A stretch of DNA of 16,567 bases from Eubacteriales bacterium (GCA_030528965.1 JAUMXS010000009.1:283-16849); one strand, 5' to 3'. Shown: positions 1 to 7,634, counted from the first letter of the stretch. A program made the numbers and translations. The notes: generated from the letters alone by a model not told the origin.

Positions 1-1
1 C

Positions 2-697
2 GACAAAAAGGTCCTCATGCCCGACCCCGCCGCCGACTGTCCCATGGCTCACATGGTCCGGCCCGGCATCATCGAGGAACTGCGGGAAGCCTATGACGAC
101 CTCGCCGTCGTATGCTACATCAATTCCACCGCCGATATGAAGTGCCTCAGCGACGTCTGCGTCACTTCCTCCAACGCCGTGAATATCATCCGCGCCCTGC
201 CGAACAAAAACATCTTTTTTATCCCCGACCGCAATCTCGGCCGCTTCGTTGCCGAACAGGTCCCCGAGAAGAATGTCATCCTTAACGACGGCTGCTGCCC
301 CGTCCATGCCGCCATCTCTCCCGATGAGCTGAAGGAACTGAAGGCCCAGTTCCCCAACGCTCCCGTCCTCAGCCATCCCGAATGTGAAGAACCCATTCTC
401 GCCCTCTCCGACTTCATCGGAAGTACCTCGGATATCATCGGCTACACCAAATCCAGCCCCGCTTCCGAGTTCATCATCTGCACCGAGGACGGCGTCGAAT
501 TCAAAATGTCCTCCTTTAACCCCGATAAGAAATTCTATTTCCCCAAAACCAGACCCTGCTGCAAAGACATGAAGCTCAATACCCTCGAAAATCTGCTCCA
601 TGTCCTCGAAACCGAAGAAAATGAAGTGACCGTCAGTGAGGAACTCAGCCGGAAGGCCCTCGTCCCGCTTGACAGAATGTTGGAGCTTGCGAAATAA
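2..697 (+). CDS. nadA: Quinolinate synthase, C-terminal part (5' end outside window)
   Basis: NadA condenses iminoaspartate (from NadB) with dihydroxyacetone phosphate to quinolinate, using a [4Fe-4S] cluster in the cytoplasm. The reading frame is already open at base 2 (DKKVLMPDPAADCPMAHMV), so the gene is cut by the window edge. About 231 residues are present of the roughly 300 usual for the short bacterial family, so some 70 N-terminal residues are missing. Numbering from the internal ATG at 17, the three cluster cysteines expected for the family are C48 in DVCVTSSNA, C123 in HPEC and C182 in CKDMK. The family motifs IPDRNLG and DGCCPVHA are also present. The stop is one base before the nadB start, so the two are probably translationally coupled. 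Codons end mostly in C. Identification is firm; only the true start is unknown. Confidence 0.96.
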   Translation, partial: DKKVLMPDPAADCPMAHMVRPGIIEELREAYDDLAVVCYINSTADMKCLSDVCVTSSNAVNIIRALPNKNIFFIPDRNLGRFVAEQVPEKNVILNDGCCPVHAAISPDELKELKAQFPNAPVLSHPECEEPILALSDFIGSTSDIIGYTKSSPASEFIICTEDGVEFKMSSFNPDKKFYFPKTRPCCKDMKLNTLENLLHVLETEENEVTVSEELSRKALVPLDRMLELAK

Positions 698-698
698 A

Positions 699-1961
699 AT
701 GATAACGGATGTTTTAATTATCGGATGCGGCGTTGCAGGCCTTTACTGTGCCCTCAATCTGCCGGAAGACCTGAACATCGTCATGGTCACCAAGGATGAA
801 GCTTCCAAAAGCGACTCCTTCCTTGCACAGGGCGGTATCTGTGTGCTTCGTGACGCCAATGACTATACCGCTTTCTTTGAAGATACCATGAAAGCCGGGC
901 ATTATGAAAATAACCCCGACTCCGTCGATATCATGATCCGTTCCTCTCAGGACGTCATCATCGACCTGCTGTCCTACGGCGTCTGCTTCGAAATGAACGG
1001 GGAAGAATTCTCCTATACCCGTGAGGGCGCACACACCAAACCCCGCGTCCTCTTCTATGAGGACGAAACCGGTAAGGAGATCACTTCCCATCTCCTCGAT
1101 ACCGCCCGGAAACGGAAAAATATCACCCTGATCGAAAACTTTACCATGGTCGATCTCGTCCGTGAGAAAAACGAATGCCGCGGCATCATCGGTCATAACC
1201 TGAACGGAGAATATTCCGCCATCCACGCCAACTATACCATCCTCGCCACCGGCGGCATCGGCGGTCTCTTCCAGCATTCCACCAACTATCGCCACCTCAC
1301 AGGCGATGCTCTGGCGCTGGCTCTGAAATACGATATCAAACTCCGCAACATCGATTACATCCAGATCCACCCCACCACCCTCTTTACGCATAAGGAAGGA
1401 CGCAAATTCCTGATTTCCGAATCCGTCCGCGGTGAGGGCGCTGTCCTCCTGAACTCCAAAGGTGAGCGCTTCGTCAATGAACTGCTCCCCCGTGACGTCG
1501 TTACCAACGCCATCCATGAGGAAATGAAAAAGGAAGGCTCCGAACACGTCTGGCTCTCCCTCGCTCCGATCCCCGTCGAAAAGATCATGACCCATTTCCC
1601 CAATATCTATCAGCACTGTCTCGATGAGGGCTATGACGTTACCAAGGAACCCATCCCCGTCGTCCCCTCCCAGCATTATTTCATGGGCGGTATCGATGTC
1701 GATACCCATGGCAAAACCTCCATGGATCGCCTCTATGCCGTCGGTGAGACCGCCTGCAACGGTGTCCACGGCAAAAACCGTCTCGCCAGCAATTCCCTCC
1801 TCGAAAGCCTCGTCTTTGCCAAACGCGCCGCGCGGCATATCTCCGCCCATTATTCCGTCACCGACCTGCCCGTCGAAACCGAGATCGACGAATCCCTCTA
1901 TCAAAACTATCAGGCTGAATATAAGCAGGCCGTACTCGAAGCGATTGAAAAGGAAAAGTAA
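699..1961 (+). CDS. nadB: L-aspartate oxidase, short form
   Basis: FAD enzyme that oxidises L-aspartate to iminoaspartate, the substrate of NadA; in anaerobes fumarate is the likely electron acceptor. I chose the ATG at 699 (MITDVLIIGCGVAG) because it puts the FAD-binding GxGxAG at residues 9-14, where the family has it; an ATG 63 bases upstream would add an unrelated tail lying inside nadA. Other motifs are SDSFLAQGG (38-46), IHPTT (H224), PRD (R265, matching Arg290 of the E. coli enzyme), HYFMGG (H326, matching His351) and the FAD-binding stretch ending NRLASNSLLES. At 420 residues it lacks most of the C-terminal helical domain of the about 540-residue E. coli enzyme; I believe short forms are common in Clostridia, so this is not read as truncation. 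The ribosome binding site is weak, consistent with coupling to nadA. nadC starts 4 bases after the stop. Confidence 0.95.
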   Translation: MITDVLIIGCGVAGLYCALNLPEDLNIVMVTKDEASKSDSFLAQGGICVLRDANDYTAFFEDTMKAGHYENNPDSVDIMIRSSQDVIIDLLSYGVCFEMNGEEFSYTREGAHTKPRVLFYEDETGKEITSHLLDTARKRKNITLIENFTMVDLVREKNECRGIIGHNLNGEYSAIHANYTILATGGIGGLFQHSTNYRHLTGDALALALKYDIKLRNIDYIQIHPTTLFTHKEGRKFLISESVRGEGAVLLNSKGERFVNELLPRDVVTNAIHEEMKKEGSEHVWLSLAPIPVEKIMTHFPNIYQHCLDEGYDVTKEPIPVVPSQHYFMGGIDVDTHGKTSMDRLYAVGETACNGVHGKNRLASNSLLESLVFAKRAARHISAHYSVTDLPVETEIDESLYQNYQAEYKQAVLEAIEKEK

Positions 1962-1965
1962 TATT

Positions 1966-2817
1966 ATGAATAATATCTCCATTAGACTCAACGCCGATGA
2001 CCAGATCCGCAGTGCTCTCAAAGAGGATATCGACAGCGAAGATATCTCCACCAACTCCGTCATGCGCGAATTCCGCCTCGGCGAAGTGGAACTCATCTGT
2101 AAACAGGACGGCATCGTCGCCGGTCTGGACGTCTTTAAACGAGTGTATACCATCCTCGATGAGAATATCGAGGCCACCTTTACCTGCAAAGACGGTGACG
2201 CTGTCAAAAACGGTGACGTCATCGGCCGTATCCGCGGCGATATCCGCGTTCTCCTCTCCGGTGAGCGCACCGCCCTCAATTACCTCCAGAGAATGAGCGG
2301 TATCGCTACCTATACCCACTCCGTCGCCTCCATGCTCAAGGATACCAATACCAAACTGCTCGATACCCGTAAAACGACCCCCAATATGCGCCTCTTTGAG
2401 AAATACGCCGTCAAAGTCGGCGGCGGCCATAACCATCGCTATAACCTCAGCGACGGGATCCTCCTCAAGGATAACCACATCAACGCCGCCGGCGGCGTCA
2501 AAGAAGCCGTCGCTATGGCCAGAGATTATGCCCCCTTCGTTCAGAAGATCGAGATCGAAGTCGAATCCCTCGATATGCTCCGCGATGCCCTCGAGGCCGG
2601 CGCCGATATTATCATGCTCGATAATATGAACGTCGACGATATGCGCGAAGCCGTCAAACTCTGCGCCGGCAAGGCCGTCACCGAATGCAGCGGCAACGTT
2701 ACAAGCGAGAATATCTCCAAACTCGTCGATATCGGCGTGGATTATATCTCCTGCGGCGCTCTCACCCATTCCGCGCCCATCCTTGACTTCTCCCTCAAAA
2801 ATCTTCATGCGATTTAA
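1966..2817 (+). CDS. nadC: Nicotinate-nucleotide pyrophosphorylase (carboxylating)
   Basis: NadC (quinolinate phosphoribosyltransferase) turns quinolinate and PRPP into nicotinate mononucleotide, CO2 and pyrophosphate. The protein has 283 residues, a normal family length. The start at 1966 (MNNISIRLNADDQIRSALKED) follows the nadB stop by 4 bases, behind a purine-rich AAGGAAAAG; upstream in-frame ATGs lie inside nadB. Diagnostic motifs are ERTALNYLQRMSGIAT (100-115), DTRKTTP (133-139), GGGHNHR (152-158), LLKDNH (166-171) and a C-terminal ECSGNV followed by the GVDYISCGALTHS phosphate-binding segment. It is the third enzyme of the nadABC operon and is followed after 18 bases by the regulator of the same pathway. 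Identification is secure from the motifs and the context. Confidence 0.96.
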   Translation: MNNISIRLNADDQIRSALKEDIDSEDISTNSVMREFRLGEVELICKQDGIVAGLDVFKRVYTILDENIEATFTCKDGDAVKNGDVIGRIRGDIRVLLSGERTALNYLQRMSGIATYTHSVASMLKDTNTKLLDTRKTTPNMRLFEKYAVKVGGGHNHRYNLSDGILLKDNHINAAGGVKEAVAMARDYAPFVQKIEIEVESLDMLRDALEAGADIIMLDNMNVDDMREAVKLCAGKAVTECSGNVTSENISKLVDIGVDYISCGALTHSAPILDFSLKNLHAI

Positions 2818-2835
2818 CCAAAGAAAGGATCCGGC

Positions 2836-3396
2836 ATGAAAGCGGTCGAAAGAAGAAAATCCATCGCTGCTCTCCTGATGACCGAAAAAAATGCTGTCTC
2901 GGGGAGCGCTCTGGCACAGCTGTTTCATGTGTCCAGACAGATCATCGTGCAGGATATCGCCCTCCTCAAAGGGCAGGGTTACGATATCCTCTCCACCCAT
3001 CAGGGCTATGTCCTCCAGAAATCCCCCCTCGCCGAACGCATCGTCAAACTGCGGCACAGTTCCGATCAGACCGAAGATGAACTCTGCACCATTGTCGATC
3101 TCGGCGGCACCGTCGTCGATGTTTTTGTTCGGCACAAGGTTTACGGTAAACTTTCCGCCCCTCTCAATATCTCCTCGCGCCAGCAGGTCCTTCTCTTTAT
3201 CGAGGGCGTGCGTACCGGTAAGTCCGTCGAACTCATGAACATCACCGGCGGATATCATTACCACACCATCCGCGCCGATTCCGAGCGTATCCTGGACGAG
3301 ATCGTTGCCCGGCTCCGGGATCGCGGATATCTGGCACCCGAGAAGGATCCCCAGGTTCCCGGGGACCTTTCCCATCCGGCTGTGTCCGATACTTAA
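2836..3396 (+). CDS. niaR: NAD biosynthesis transcriptional repressor, NiaR (YrxA) type, HTH plus 3H domain
   Basis: The 186-residue protein has an N-terminal winged-helix HTH (about 5-60; SGSALAQLFHVSRQIIVQDI is the recognition region) and a C-terminal 3H domain (about 70-180). NiaR proteins repress NAD synthesis and niacin uptake genes when nicotinate is available. H74, E82, H141 and H143 have the same spacing as the metal ligands I recall for the Thermotoga maritima homologue (His79, Glu87, His144, His146), and H100 may be the further conserved histidine. An AGGA lies 7 bases before the ATG. It is the last gene of the nad operon, so it probably represses its own synthesis through an operator upstream of nadA, which is outside this window. 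A strong terminator follows. Confidence 0.93.
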   Translation: MKAVERRKSIAALLMTEKNAVSGSALAQLFHVSRQIIVQDIALLKGQGYDILSTHQGYVLQKSPLAERIVKLRHSSDQTEDELCTIVDLGGTVVDVFVRHKVYGKLSAPLNISSRQQVLLFIEGVRTGKSVELMNITGGYHYHTIRADSERILDEIVARLRDRGYLAPEKDPQVPGDLSHPAVSDT

Positions 3397-3412
3397 CCTT
3401 ATATATGTATAT

Positions 3413-3453
3413 AAAAGGAAGCGCCCTCCATCGTGGAGGGCGCTTCCTTTTTT
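3413..3453 (+). terminator. Rho-independent terminator of the nadABC-niaR operon
   Basis: Perfect 18-bp stem (3413-3430 with 3434-3451) closed by a TCG loop, with GC-rich core GCGCCCTCCA/TGGAGGGCGC, an A-rich left base and a run of six T (3448-3453). It begins 16 bases after the niaR stop and ends the operon. Confidence 0.95.
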
Positions 3454-3688
3454 GCGGACGGCTGACCTGACAAGGGGAATCTTGGGCGCTGCCGCGCCGA
3501 AAAGTAATAAGTAATAGTGAAGAGTGAATAGGTAAGGGAGCCTTGAGGGGAAGTACGGTGTCGTGAGGTGAGGGAGAGCCAAGGCCCTCTCAGTCGGCTT
3601 CGCCGCCAGCTCTCCCAAAGGGAGAGCCAAGTTCAGTCAGCTTTGCTGACAGCTCCTCTGACAAGGGAGCCTTTGGGGGGTCCTCTAT
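3454..3688. repeat. Non-coding intergenic region made of repeat and hairpin modules
   Basis: No gene is seen here. CTGACAAGGGGAATCTTGGG (from 3473) resembles CTGACAAGGGAGCCTTTGGG (from 3658). Between them lie two diverged tandem modules of about 42 bp (3590-3631 and 3633-3675). Module 1 has an imperfect hairpin GTCGGC-TTC-GCCGCC (3593-3607) and a perfect one GCTCTCCC-AAA-GGGAGAGC (3609-3627). Module 2 has GTCAGC-TTT-GCTGAC (3636-3650) and a decayed second hairpin. Similar modules are, from memory, common between genes of gut Clostridia. They lie just downstream of the small minus-strand gene and could serve as its transcript 3' end; this is inference. Confidence 0.8.
3502..3536 (+). repeat. 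35-bp dispersed repeat, copy 1
   Basis: An A/G-rich element built on AGTAATAGTGAA. It matches the reverse complement of 16281-16315 at 30 of 35 bases. It is non-coding and sits next to the hairpin modules, as its partner sits next to the right-hand repeats. Confidence 0.75.
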
Positions 3689-3808
3689 TTACTCTTTCTC
3701 ACAGGCTACCGGTTTTCCGGTCTTGGCATGATGCTCTCTGCATTCATCACATTTTCCGTGGCGTACACAGTTTTCCTTTTTGCACGGACAATTCTCAACT
3801 ATCGTCAT
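3689..3808 (-). CDS. Small six-cysteine protein (39 residues), function unknown
   Basis: A short gene on the minus strand. It has an ATG at 3808, a TAA at 3689-3691, and a very good ribosome binding site GGGAGG (3817-3822) 8 bases upstream. The product begins MTIVENCPCKKENCVRHGKC, continues DECREHHAKTGKPVACEKE, and has cysteines at 7, 9, 14, 20, 23 and 36. The CPC, CxxxxC and CxxC spacing with an RHGKCxECREHH core suggests metal (zinc or iron-sulfur) binding. I recall similar unnamed small proteins (CPC..., RHG.C..CR..H) in clostridial genomes but know no function. It lies 49 bases after the stop of the PLP enzyme, on the same strand, so co-transcription is possible. The clean RBS, the cysteine pattern and the stop right before repeat DNA support a real gene. 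Confidence 0.8.
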   Translation of the reverse strand: MTIVENCPCKKENCVRHGKCDECREHHAKTGKPVACEKE

Positions 3809-3835
3809 TATGATTGCCTCCCGTATGTTTTTTTC

Positions 3836-3859
3836 ATCGGATGAACTTCCGATTTTTTT
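3836..3859. other. Small inverted repeat with flanking T tracts between the PLP enzyme and the small Cys-rich gene
   Basis: ATCGGA (3836-3841), loop TGAACT, TCCGAT (3848-3853), then six more T on the + strand (3854-3859). T tracts sit on both sides of the + strand, so as an intrinsic terminator it would work in the + direction, where there is no gene. On the minus strand it has no T tail, so read-through from the PLP gene into the small gene looks possible. It overlaps the PLP stop codon. Confidence 0.4.
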
Positions 3860-5318
3860 ACTTCTTTACGGCTTCATTGAATTCATTGATCAGAGCATCG
3901 ATCTCCGCCGCCTGACCGTGGACACTGCCCCAGAAGGTATCGTAATCATACCACTGTGCATCCAGCTCCGCCGCCGTGCGGCCCTGCTGTTCCACCCAGG
4001 TGTAGTACTTCAGATTGTGGATCCGCTTGCGCTCACGGTAGCCCAGCTCCAGCATATGATCCGTTCTCTGGCCGCCCAGATGCCGCGCATAATCCACCGC
4101 CGCAGCCTTGTCACTGTACGCTCCGTCGCGCTCACGCAGCTCTTCGATCCGCGAGCCGTACATCTCGATGCTGTCCGTCAGTACCGTCGCCAGCACGTCG
4201 TTCTCGCCCAGCTCATAGTACTTCGCCATCTTGATGCAGCACAGCAGGTTCGCAATGCCCGAAATGCCCAGAAGACCCAGCTTTTCGACCGTTTCTTCGT
4301 CCACACCAAGCTCATTCTTCAGAAATGCCCGGCCTTCCGGCTCGTTGAACAGTCTCGTCAGATTCTGGCTGTCATTATCGTCGATCGAGATGACCATATC
4401 CGTGTTCTTTACATTATGGATCCAGGGCACATGCTTGTCCCCGATACCCTCGATCCGATGTCCGCCGAAGCCGTTGTCCAGCAGCGTCGGACACTGCAGA
4501 GCCTCTCCCGCGCCGATCTTCAGGCCCGGATACTGCTCCTTCAGATAGTCGCCGGCACCGATCGTGCCCGCGCTGCCCGTCGTGAAGCACACGCCTGCCA
4601 GACGCTGGCCCGCAGTCTTCAGATTCTCAAAGGCTTCCGCGATGGCCCGGCCCGTGACCTCATAGTGCCACAGATGGTTGCCCATCTCCTCGAACTGGTT
4701 GAAGATCATATTCTGACTGTCCTGACGCAGTTCCGCCGTCTTGTCAAAGATCTCCTTCACGTTCGATTCACAGCCCGGAGTCGCAATGATCTCTCCCGCT
4801 ATGTTCCGAAGCCACTCAAAACGTTCCCGGCTCATCTCCGCCGGCAGAATTCCGATCGAATACACGCCCAGCAGGCGGGAGTTGAACGCTCCGCCGCGGC
4901 AATAGTTGCCCGTGCTCGGCCATACCGCCTTCTGCCGTTCCGCATCAAACTGTCCGGTCACCAGCCGCGGCACCAGACAGCCGAACGACGCGCCTACCTT
5001 GTGACAGCCGGTCGGGAAATATTTTCCCACCAGGGCAAATATCCGGCAGTTCACGCCCGTCAGTTCTTTCGGAAATTCAATATAATTCGGCGCTCCGAAC
5101 AGTCCGCCGCTCGCCTTCGGCTCGTTCTTCCATGTAATGCGGTACAGGTTCACCGGATCTATGTCCCACAGACCCGTCGTCTTCAGCTTTTCCTGTGCCT
5201 CTTCCGGTACCAAACGAGGATCCTTCATCTGCGCAAACGTCGGGATCACCACGCCGTTTTCCCGCGCTTTCCGTACGTTCCGCGCCCATACTTCGCGATT
5301 GATCGTCAAATCTATCAT
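3858..5318 (-). CDS. PLP-dependent enzyme, fold type II (cysteine synthase/tryptophan synthase beta-like), substrate unknown
   Basis: A 486-residue cytoplasmic protein of the tryptophan synthase beta superfamily, longer than CysK (about 310). The probable Schiff-base lysine is K107 in TGCHKVGASFG; PSTGN (134-138) matches the substrate and cofactor asparagine loop of this fold; the glycine-rich TTGSAGTIGAG (246-256) should hold the PLP phosphate. Conserved-looking blocks include FNQFEEMGNHLWHY, GGHRIEGIGDKHVPWIHNVK and a C-terminal KYYTWVEQQG. Large relatives in clostridia are usually annotated only as a PLP-dependent protein or cysteine synthase; the reaction (beta-replacement, lyase or dehydratase) cannot be named from sequence. 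The ATG at 5318 has AAGGAG (5327-5332) 8 bases upstream. A good promoter lies in the 101-bp gap before it, so it can be transcribed apart from the MATE gene. Confidence 0.88.
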   Translation of the reverse strand: MIDLTINREVWARNVRKARENGVVIPTFAQMKDPRLVPEEAQEKLKTTGLWDIDPVNLYRITWKNEPKASGGLFGAPNYIEFPKELTGVNCRIFALVGKYFPTGCHKVGASFGCLVPRLVTGQFDAERQKAVWPSTGNYCRGGAFNSRLLGVYSIGILPAEMSRERFEWLRNIAGEIIATPGCESNVKEIFDKTAELRQDSQNMIFNQFEEMGNHLWHYEVTGRAIAEAFENLKTAGQRLAGVCFTTGSAGTIGAGDYLKEQYPGLKIGAGEALQCPTLLDNGFGGHRIEGIGDKHVPWIHNVKNTDMVISIDDNDSQNLTRLFNEPEGRAFLKNELGVDEETVEKLGLLGISGIANLLCCIKMAKYYELGENDVLATVLTDSIEMYGSRIEELRERDGAYSDKAAAVDYARHLGGQRTDHMLELGYRERKRIHNLKYYTWVEQQGRTAAELDAQWYDYDTFWGSVHGQAAEIDALINEFNEAVKK

Positions 5319-5394
5319 TTCTTCAGCTCCTTATCCGGTCCAGCTTCCTTTTTTCCTTCGGTCTGCCTTAAATTATCTTTCGGTCCTGCTTTTT

Positions 5395-5423
5395 ATTATA
5401 GCGTATCCCTCATCGATTCTCAA
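5395..5423 (-). promoter_or_regulatory. Sigma-A-type promoter for the PLP enzyme gene
   Basis: On the minus strand TTGAGA (5418-5423), 17-base spacer, TATAAT (5395-5400): a perfect -10, 5/6 -35 and optimal spacing. The -35 box overlaps the MATE stop codon. The start point would be near 5388, giving a leader of about 70 bases. Confidence 0.8.
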
Positions 5424-6805
5424 GTACATTCCTCTCTTGTTACCACATGGATCCACCGGCCGGAAACAAGCCGGGGCAGTCCGATCAGCGCTTTTATCAC
5501 GTCGTCACAATATATGATGATATACACCACCCGGATCCCCAGATCCAGCACCAGTCCCGTGAGCGCGGCCAGCGGCACGCAGAACGCAAACATCGGGATC
5601 AGATCCAGATACAGCGCATACCTTACATCTCCGCCGCCGCGGAATACCCCGATTATATTCGTGAGCGTCACACTGCGCAGCGGTGAGAAGATCGACAGTA
5701 CCAGCAGCATATACAGCGCGGTCTCCGACGCTTCCGCGCCGAAATCCATCAGCGGGAACAGATATTGCCGCGCCAGAAATGTTCGCGTCAACAGCATCAG
5801 TACCGTACAGAGCAGGCCAAAGCCCAGCGCCACCATATTCAACGCCATCGCCTTGCTGTACAGCGTTTCGCGATGTCCCATTCCGATCTCCCGACCGATG
5901 ATCACCGCCGCCGCCGAGCCGCAGGCAAATATCGCCACCGTCAGCAGTTTATCCAGATTGCCTACCAGCGTATATGCCGCCAGAAGCGGCGTGTTGTTCG
6001 GCATGTGTCCGAGTATGACCGAATATGACGAGAATGCCAGTGACCACAGCAATTCGTTGCAGACTACCGGCAGACAGTATTTCACAAAATCCTGTCCCAT
6101 CTCTCTGCCGGGACGCAGCAGCAGTTCCGCCTTCAGCTTCAGACTCTTACTGCGCAGCGCACAGGGTATGACCGCGACCACTTCCAGCATGCGGCTGATC
6201 AGCGTTGCCAGCGCAGCACCCGATACTCCCATCGCCGGAAAGCCCAGCTTTCCGAAGATCAATACCCAGTTTAAAAATATATTCAGGATTCCCGAACCGC
6301 ACAGAATGACGGCACCCAGTCTCGGTTCCGACATGCTGCGCCGGACCGCCAGATACATTCCGCTGATCGATGCAAAAAAATAGGAGAATCCCGCTATCCT
6401 CGTATACGCTGCGCCCGGTTCCACAAGACTTTCGTTATTCGTCAAAAGCCGCATGATTCCTTCCGGGAACAGTGCCGCCACAAGTCCCAGCAGAAATGTC
6501 GCGCCCATCGAGGTCCATAGTCCTATGCCCAGGATCCGGTTGATCGCATTCATTCCGCCGCCGCGCCCGTGGTACTGCGCAACCAGTACCCCTACGCCGC
6601 TCTGCAGTCCGAAACACAGAAGAAGCGCCAGAAAAAACGGCGTGTTCGCCATCGTTACCGCCGCAAGCTCCCGTTCTCCCAGAACACCGACCATAAACGT
6701 ATCCGCCAGAGAAAGGGATGAGGTGATGAAATTCTGTGCCGTCAGCGGCAGCATCAAGCCCAGCACACGCCGATAAAAACCCTTCTCCTGCCGAAGATAT
6801 TTCAT
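5420..6805 (-). CDS. MATE family efflux transporter
   Basis: Integral membrane antiporter of the multidrug and toxic compound extrusion family, exchanging Na+ or H+ for an organic substrate that cannot be predicted. The 461 residues show the family's two repeated six-helix halves. LMLPLTAQNFITSSLSLADT and VGVLGERELAAVTMANTPFF mark the first two helices; the second half begins near residue 240 (FVKYCLPVVCNELLWSLAF). I take the ATG at 6805 (MKYLRQEKGFYRRVLGLMLP) because it gives the standard MATE N-terminus; a start 138 bases upstream would add an arginine-rich tail read out of frame from the neighbouring HAD gene. It begins 4 bases after the HAD stop, so it is in one operon with proC and the HAD gene. 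Usual length, no defect seen. Confidence 0.93.
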   Translation of the reverse strand: MKYLRQEKGFYRRVLGLMLPLTAQNFITSSLSLADTFMVGVLGERELAAVTMANTPFFLALLLCFGLQSGVGVLVAQYHGRGGGMNAINRILGIGLWTSMGATFLLGLVAALFPEGIMRLLTNNESLVEPGAAYTRIAGFSYFFASISGMYLAVRRSMSEPRLGAVILCGSGILNIFLNWVLIFGKLGFPAMGVSGAALATLISRMLEVVAVIPCALRSKSLKLKAELLLRPGREMGQDFVKYCLPVVCNELLWSLAFSSYSVILGHMPNNTPLLAAYTLVGNLDKLLTVAIFACGSAAAVIIGREIGMGHRETLYSKAMALNMVALGFGLLCTVLMLLTRTFLARQYLFPLMDFGAEASETALYMLLVLSIFSPLRSVTLTNIIGVFRGGGDVRYALYLDLIPMFAFCVPLAALTGLVLDLGIRVVYIIIYCDDVIKALIGLPRLVSGRWIHVVTREECT

Positions 6806-6809
6806 ATGT

Positions 6810-7628
6810 CTATGCCTTCTCTCCCAATACAAACCGTTCGATCGCCAGAGCAAGGCCATCCTCCTCCGCCGTCCCGGTCGTATATACGGCCGCCTGCCGA
6901 ACCTTTTCCGGCGCACTGCCCATCGCGATCCCATACCCCGCATATTCGATCATCGCCAGATCGTTCATCTCATCTCCGACCGCCATGATCTCATCCCGAC
7001 GCAGTCCCATTCGCTCCGCCAGCAGTGCCAGCCCCGTCCCTTTGCTCACTCCGGGACGTACCATCTCTATATATTCCTTCTCCGAGCGCATGTAATGCAC
7101 GCCCGGGATCCCTTCCGCATCCAGATCCTTCAGGACCTCGTCGATCACCGCTTCTTCCGCCACCCACAGCATCTTGACGATACCTTCCGGAATGACTTCT
7201 TCCACGTCTTCTATGACCTTTGCCGTCCATACCGGCGCGCAGATCGCCACGCCCCGATATACCTTCATCGGACCGTCTTCACGGTTCAGATACAATCCGC
7301 TTTTCGTCCACGCCACAACGCCCAGACCCAACGCGATCCCGCGGTCCCAGACCTCGCGCGCTCCGTCGGGATCCATCCCGACTTCCTGTTCCACTTCGCC
7401 GCCCGGCTTCGCCAGAAGCGCTCCGTTGGCGAATACTGCCATCGCATCCTCGCTCATCCAACGCGTGTAGAACCGCGATGCCACCGGCATGCGTCCCGTC
7501 GCCAGCGCCACTTTTACGCCCTTTTCCTGCGCCGCGCGCAGCGCCGCTTTGACCCGTTCCGTGGGCTCTTCACGGCATCCGTATATGAGCGTACCGTCTA
7601 TATCCGTCGCAATAAGCCGAATCGCCAT
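6810..7628 (-). CDS. Cof-type HAD-IIB phosphatase
   Basis: A 272-residue cytoplasmic phosphatase of the haloacid dehalogenase superfamily, subclass IIB. All four HAD motifs are visible: DIDGT (nucleophile D9, acid/base D11), ATGR (T44), K196 in VSKGTG, and GDEMND (218-223) for Mg2+. The cap domain lies between about residues 80 and 190. Cof-type enzymes act on sugar phosphates, nucleotides or vitamin phosphates; the substrate cannot be read from sequence. The start at 7628 has GGGAGG in the final codons of proC. The gap to proC is 6 bases and to the MATE gene 4 bases, so the three are co-transcribed. No functional link to proline synthesis is evident. Confidence 0.92.
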   Translation of the reverse strand: MAIRLIATDIDGTLIYGCREEPTERVKAALRAAQEKGVKVALATGRMPVASRFYTRWMSEDAMAVFANGALLAKPGGEVEQEVGMDPDGAREVWDRGIALGLGVVAWTKSGLYLNREDGPMKVYRGVAICAPVWTAKVIEDVEEVIPEGIVKMLWVAEEAVIDEVLKDLDAEGIPGVHYMRSEKEYIEMVRPGVSKGTGLALLAERMGLRRDEIMAVGDEMNDLAMIEYAGYGIAMGSAPEKVRQAAVYTTGTAEEDGLALAIERFVLGEKA

Positions 7629-7634
7629 GCTCTA

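Noticed and set aside
636..698. Upstream ATG as the nadB start
   Set aside because: It would add 21 unrelated residues lying within nadA; the ATG at 699 gives the family N-terminus with the FAD motif in place.
714..3630. Two long minus-strand frames (521 and 590 codons) opposite nadB-nadC-niaR
   Set aside because: They mirror well-supported + genes; the protein sequence is Gly/Asp/Phe-rich low-complexity shadow with no motif.
3454..3688. Small genes or a tRNA in the gap after niaR
   Set aside because: Open frames here lack ribosome binding sites and run through hairpin repeats; no cloverleaf pattern was found.
3836..3859. Strong terminator between the PLP enzyme and the small gene
   Set aside because: The T tail is on the + strand only, whereas both neighbours are on the minus strand; kept only as a small inverted repeat.
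3780..6383. 867-codon open frame on the + strand, antisense to the small Cys-rich gene, the PLP enzyme and the MATE gene
   Set aside because: The translation is Arg/Ser/His-rich with no recognisable domain, and it is fully explained by the complementary strand of clear genes with GC-rich third positions.
6806..6943. Upstream ATG as the MATE start
   Set aside because: The extra 46 Arg-rich residues overlap the HAD gene out of frame; the ATG at 6805 gives a normal MATE N-terminus.
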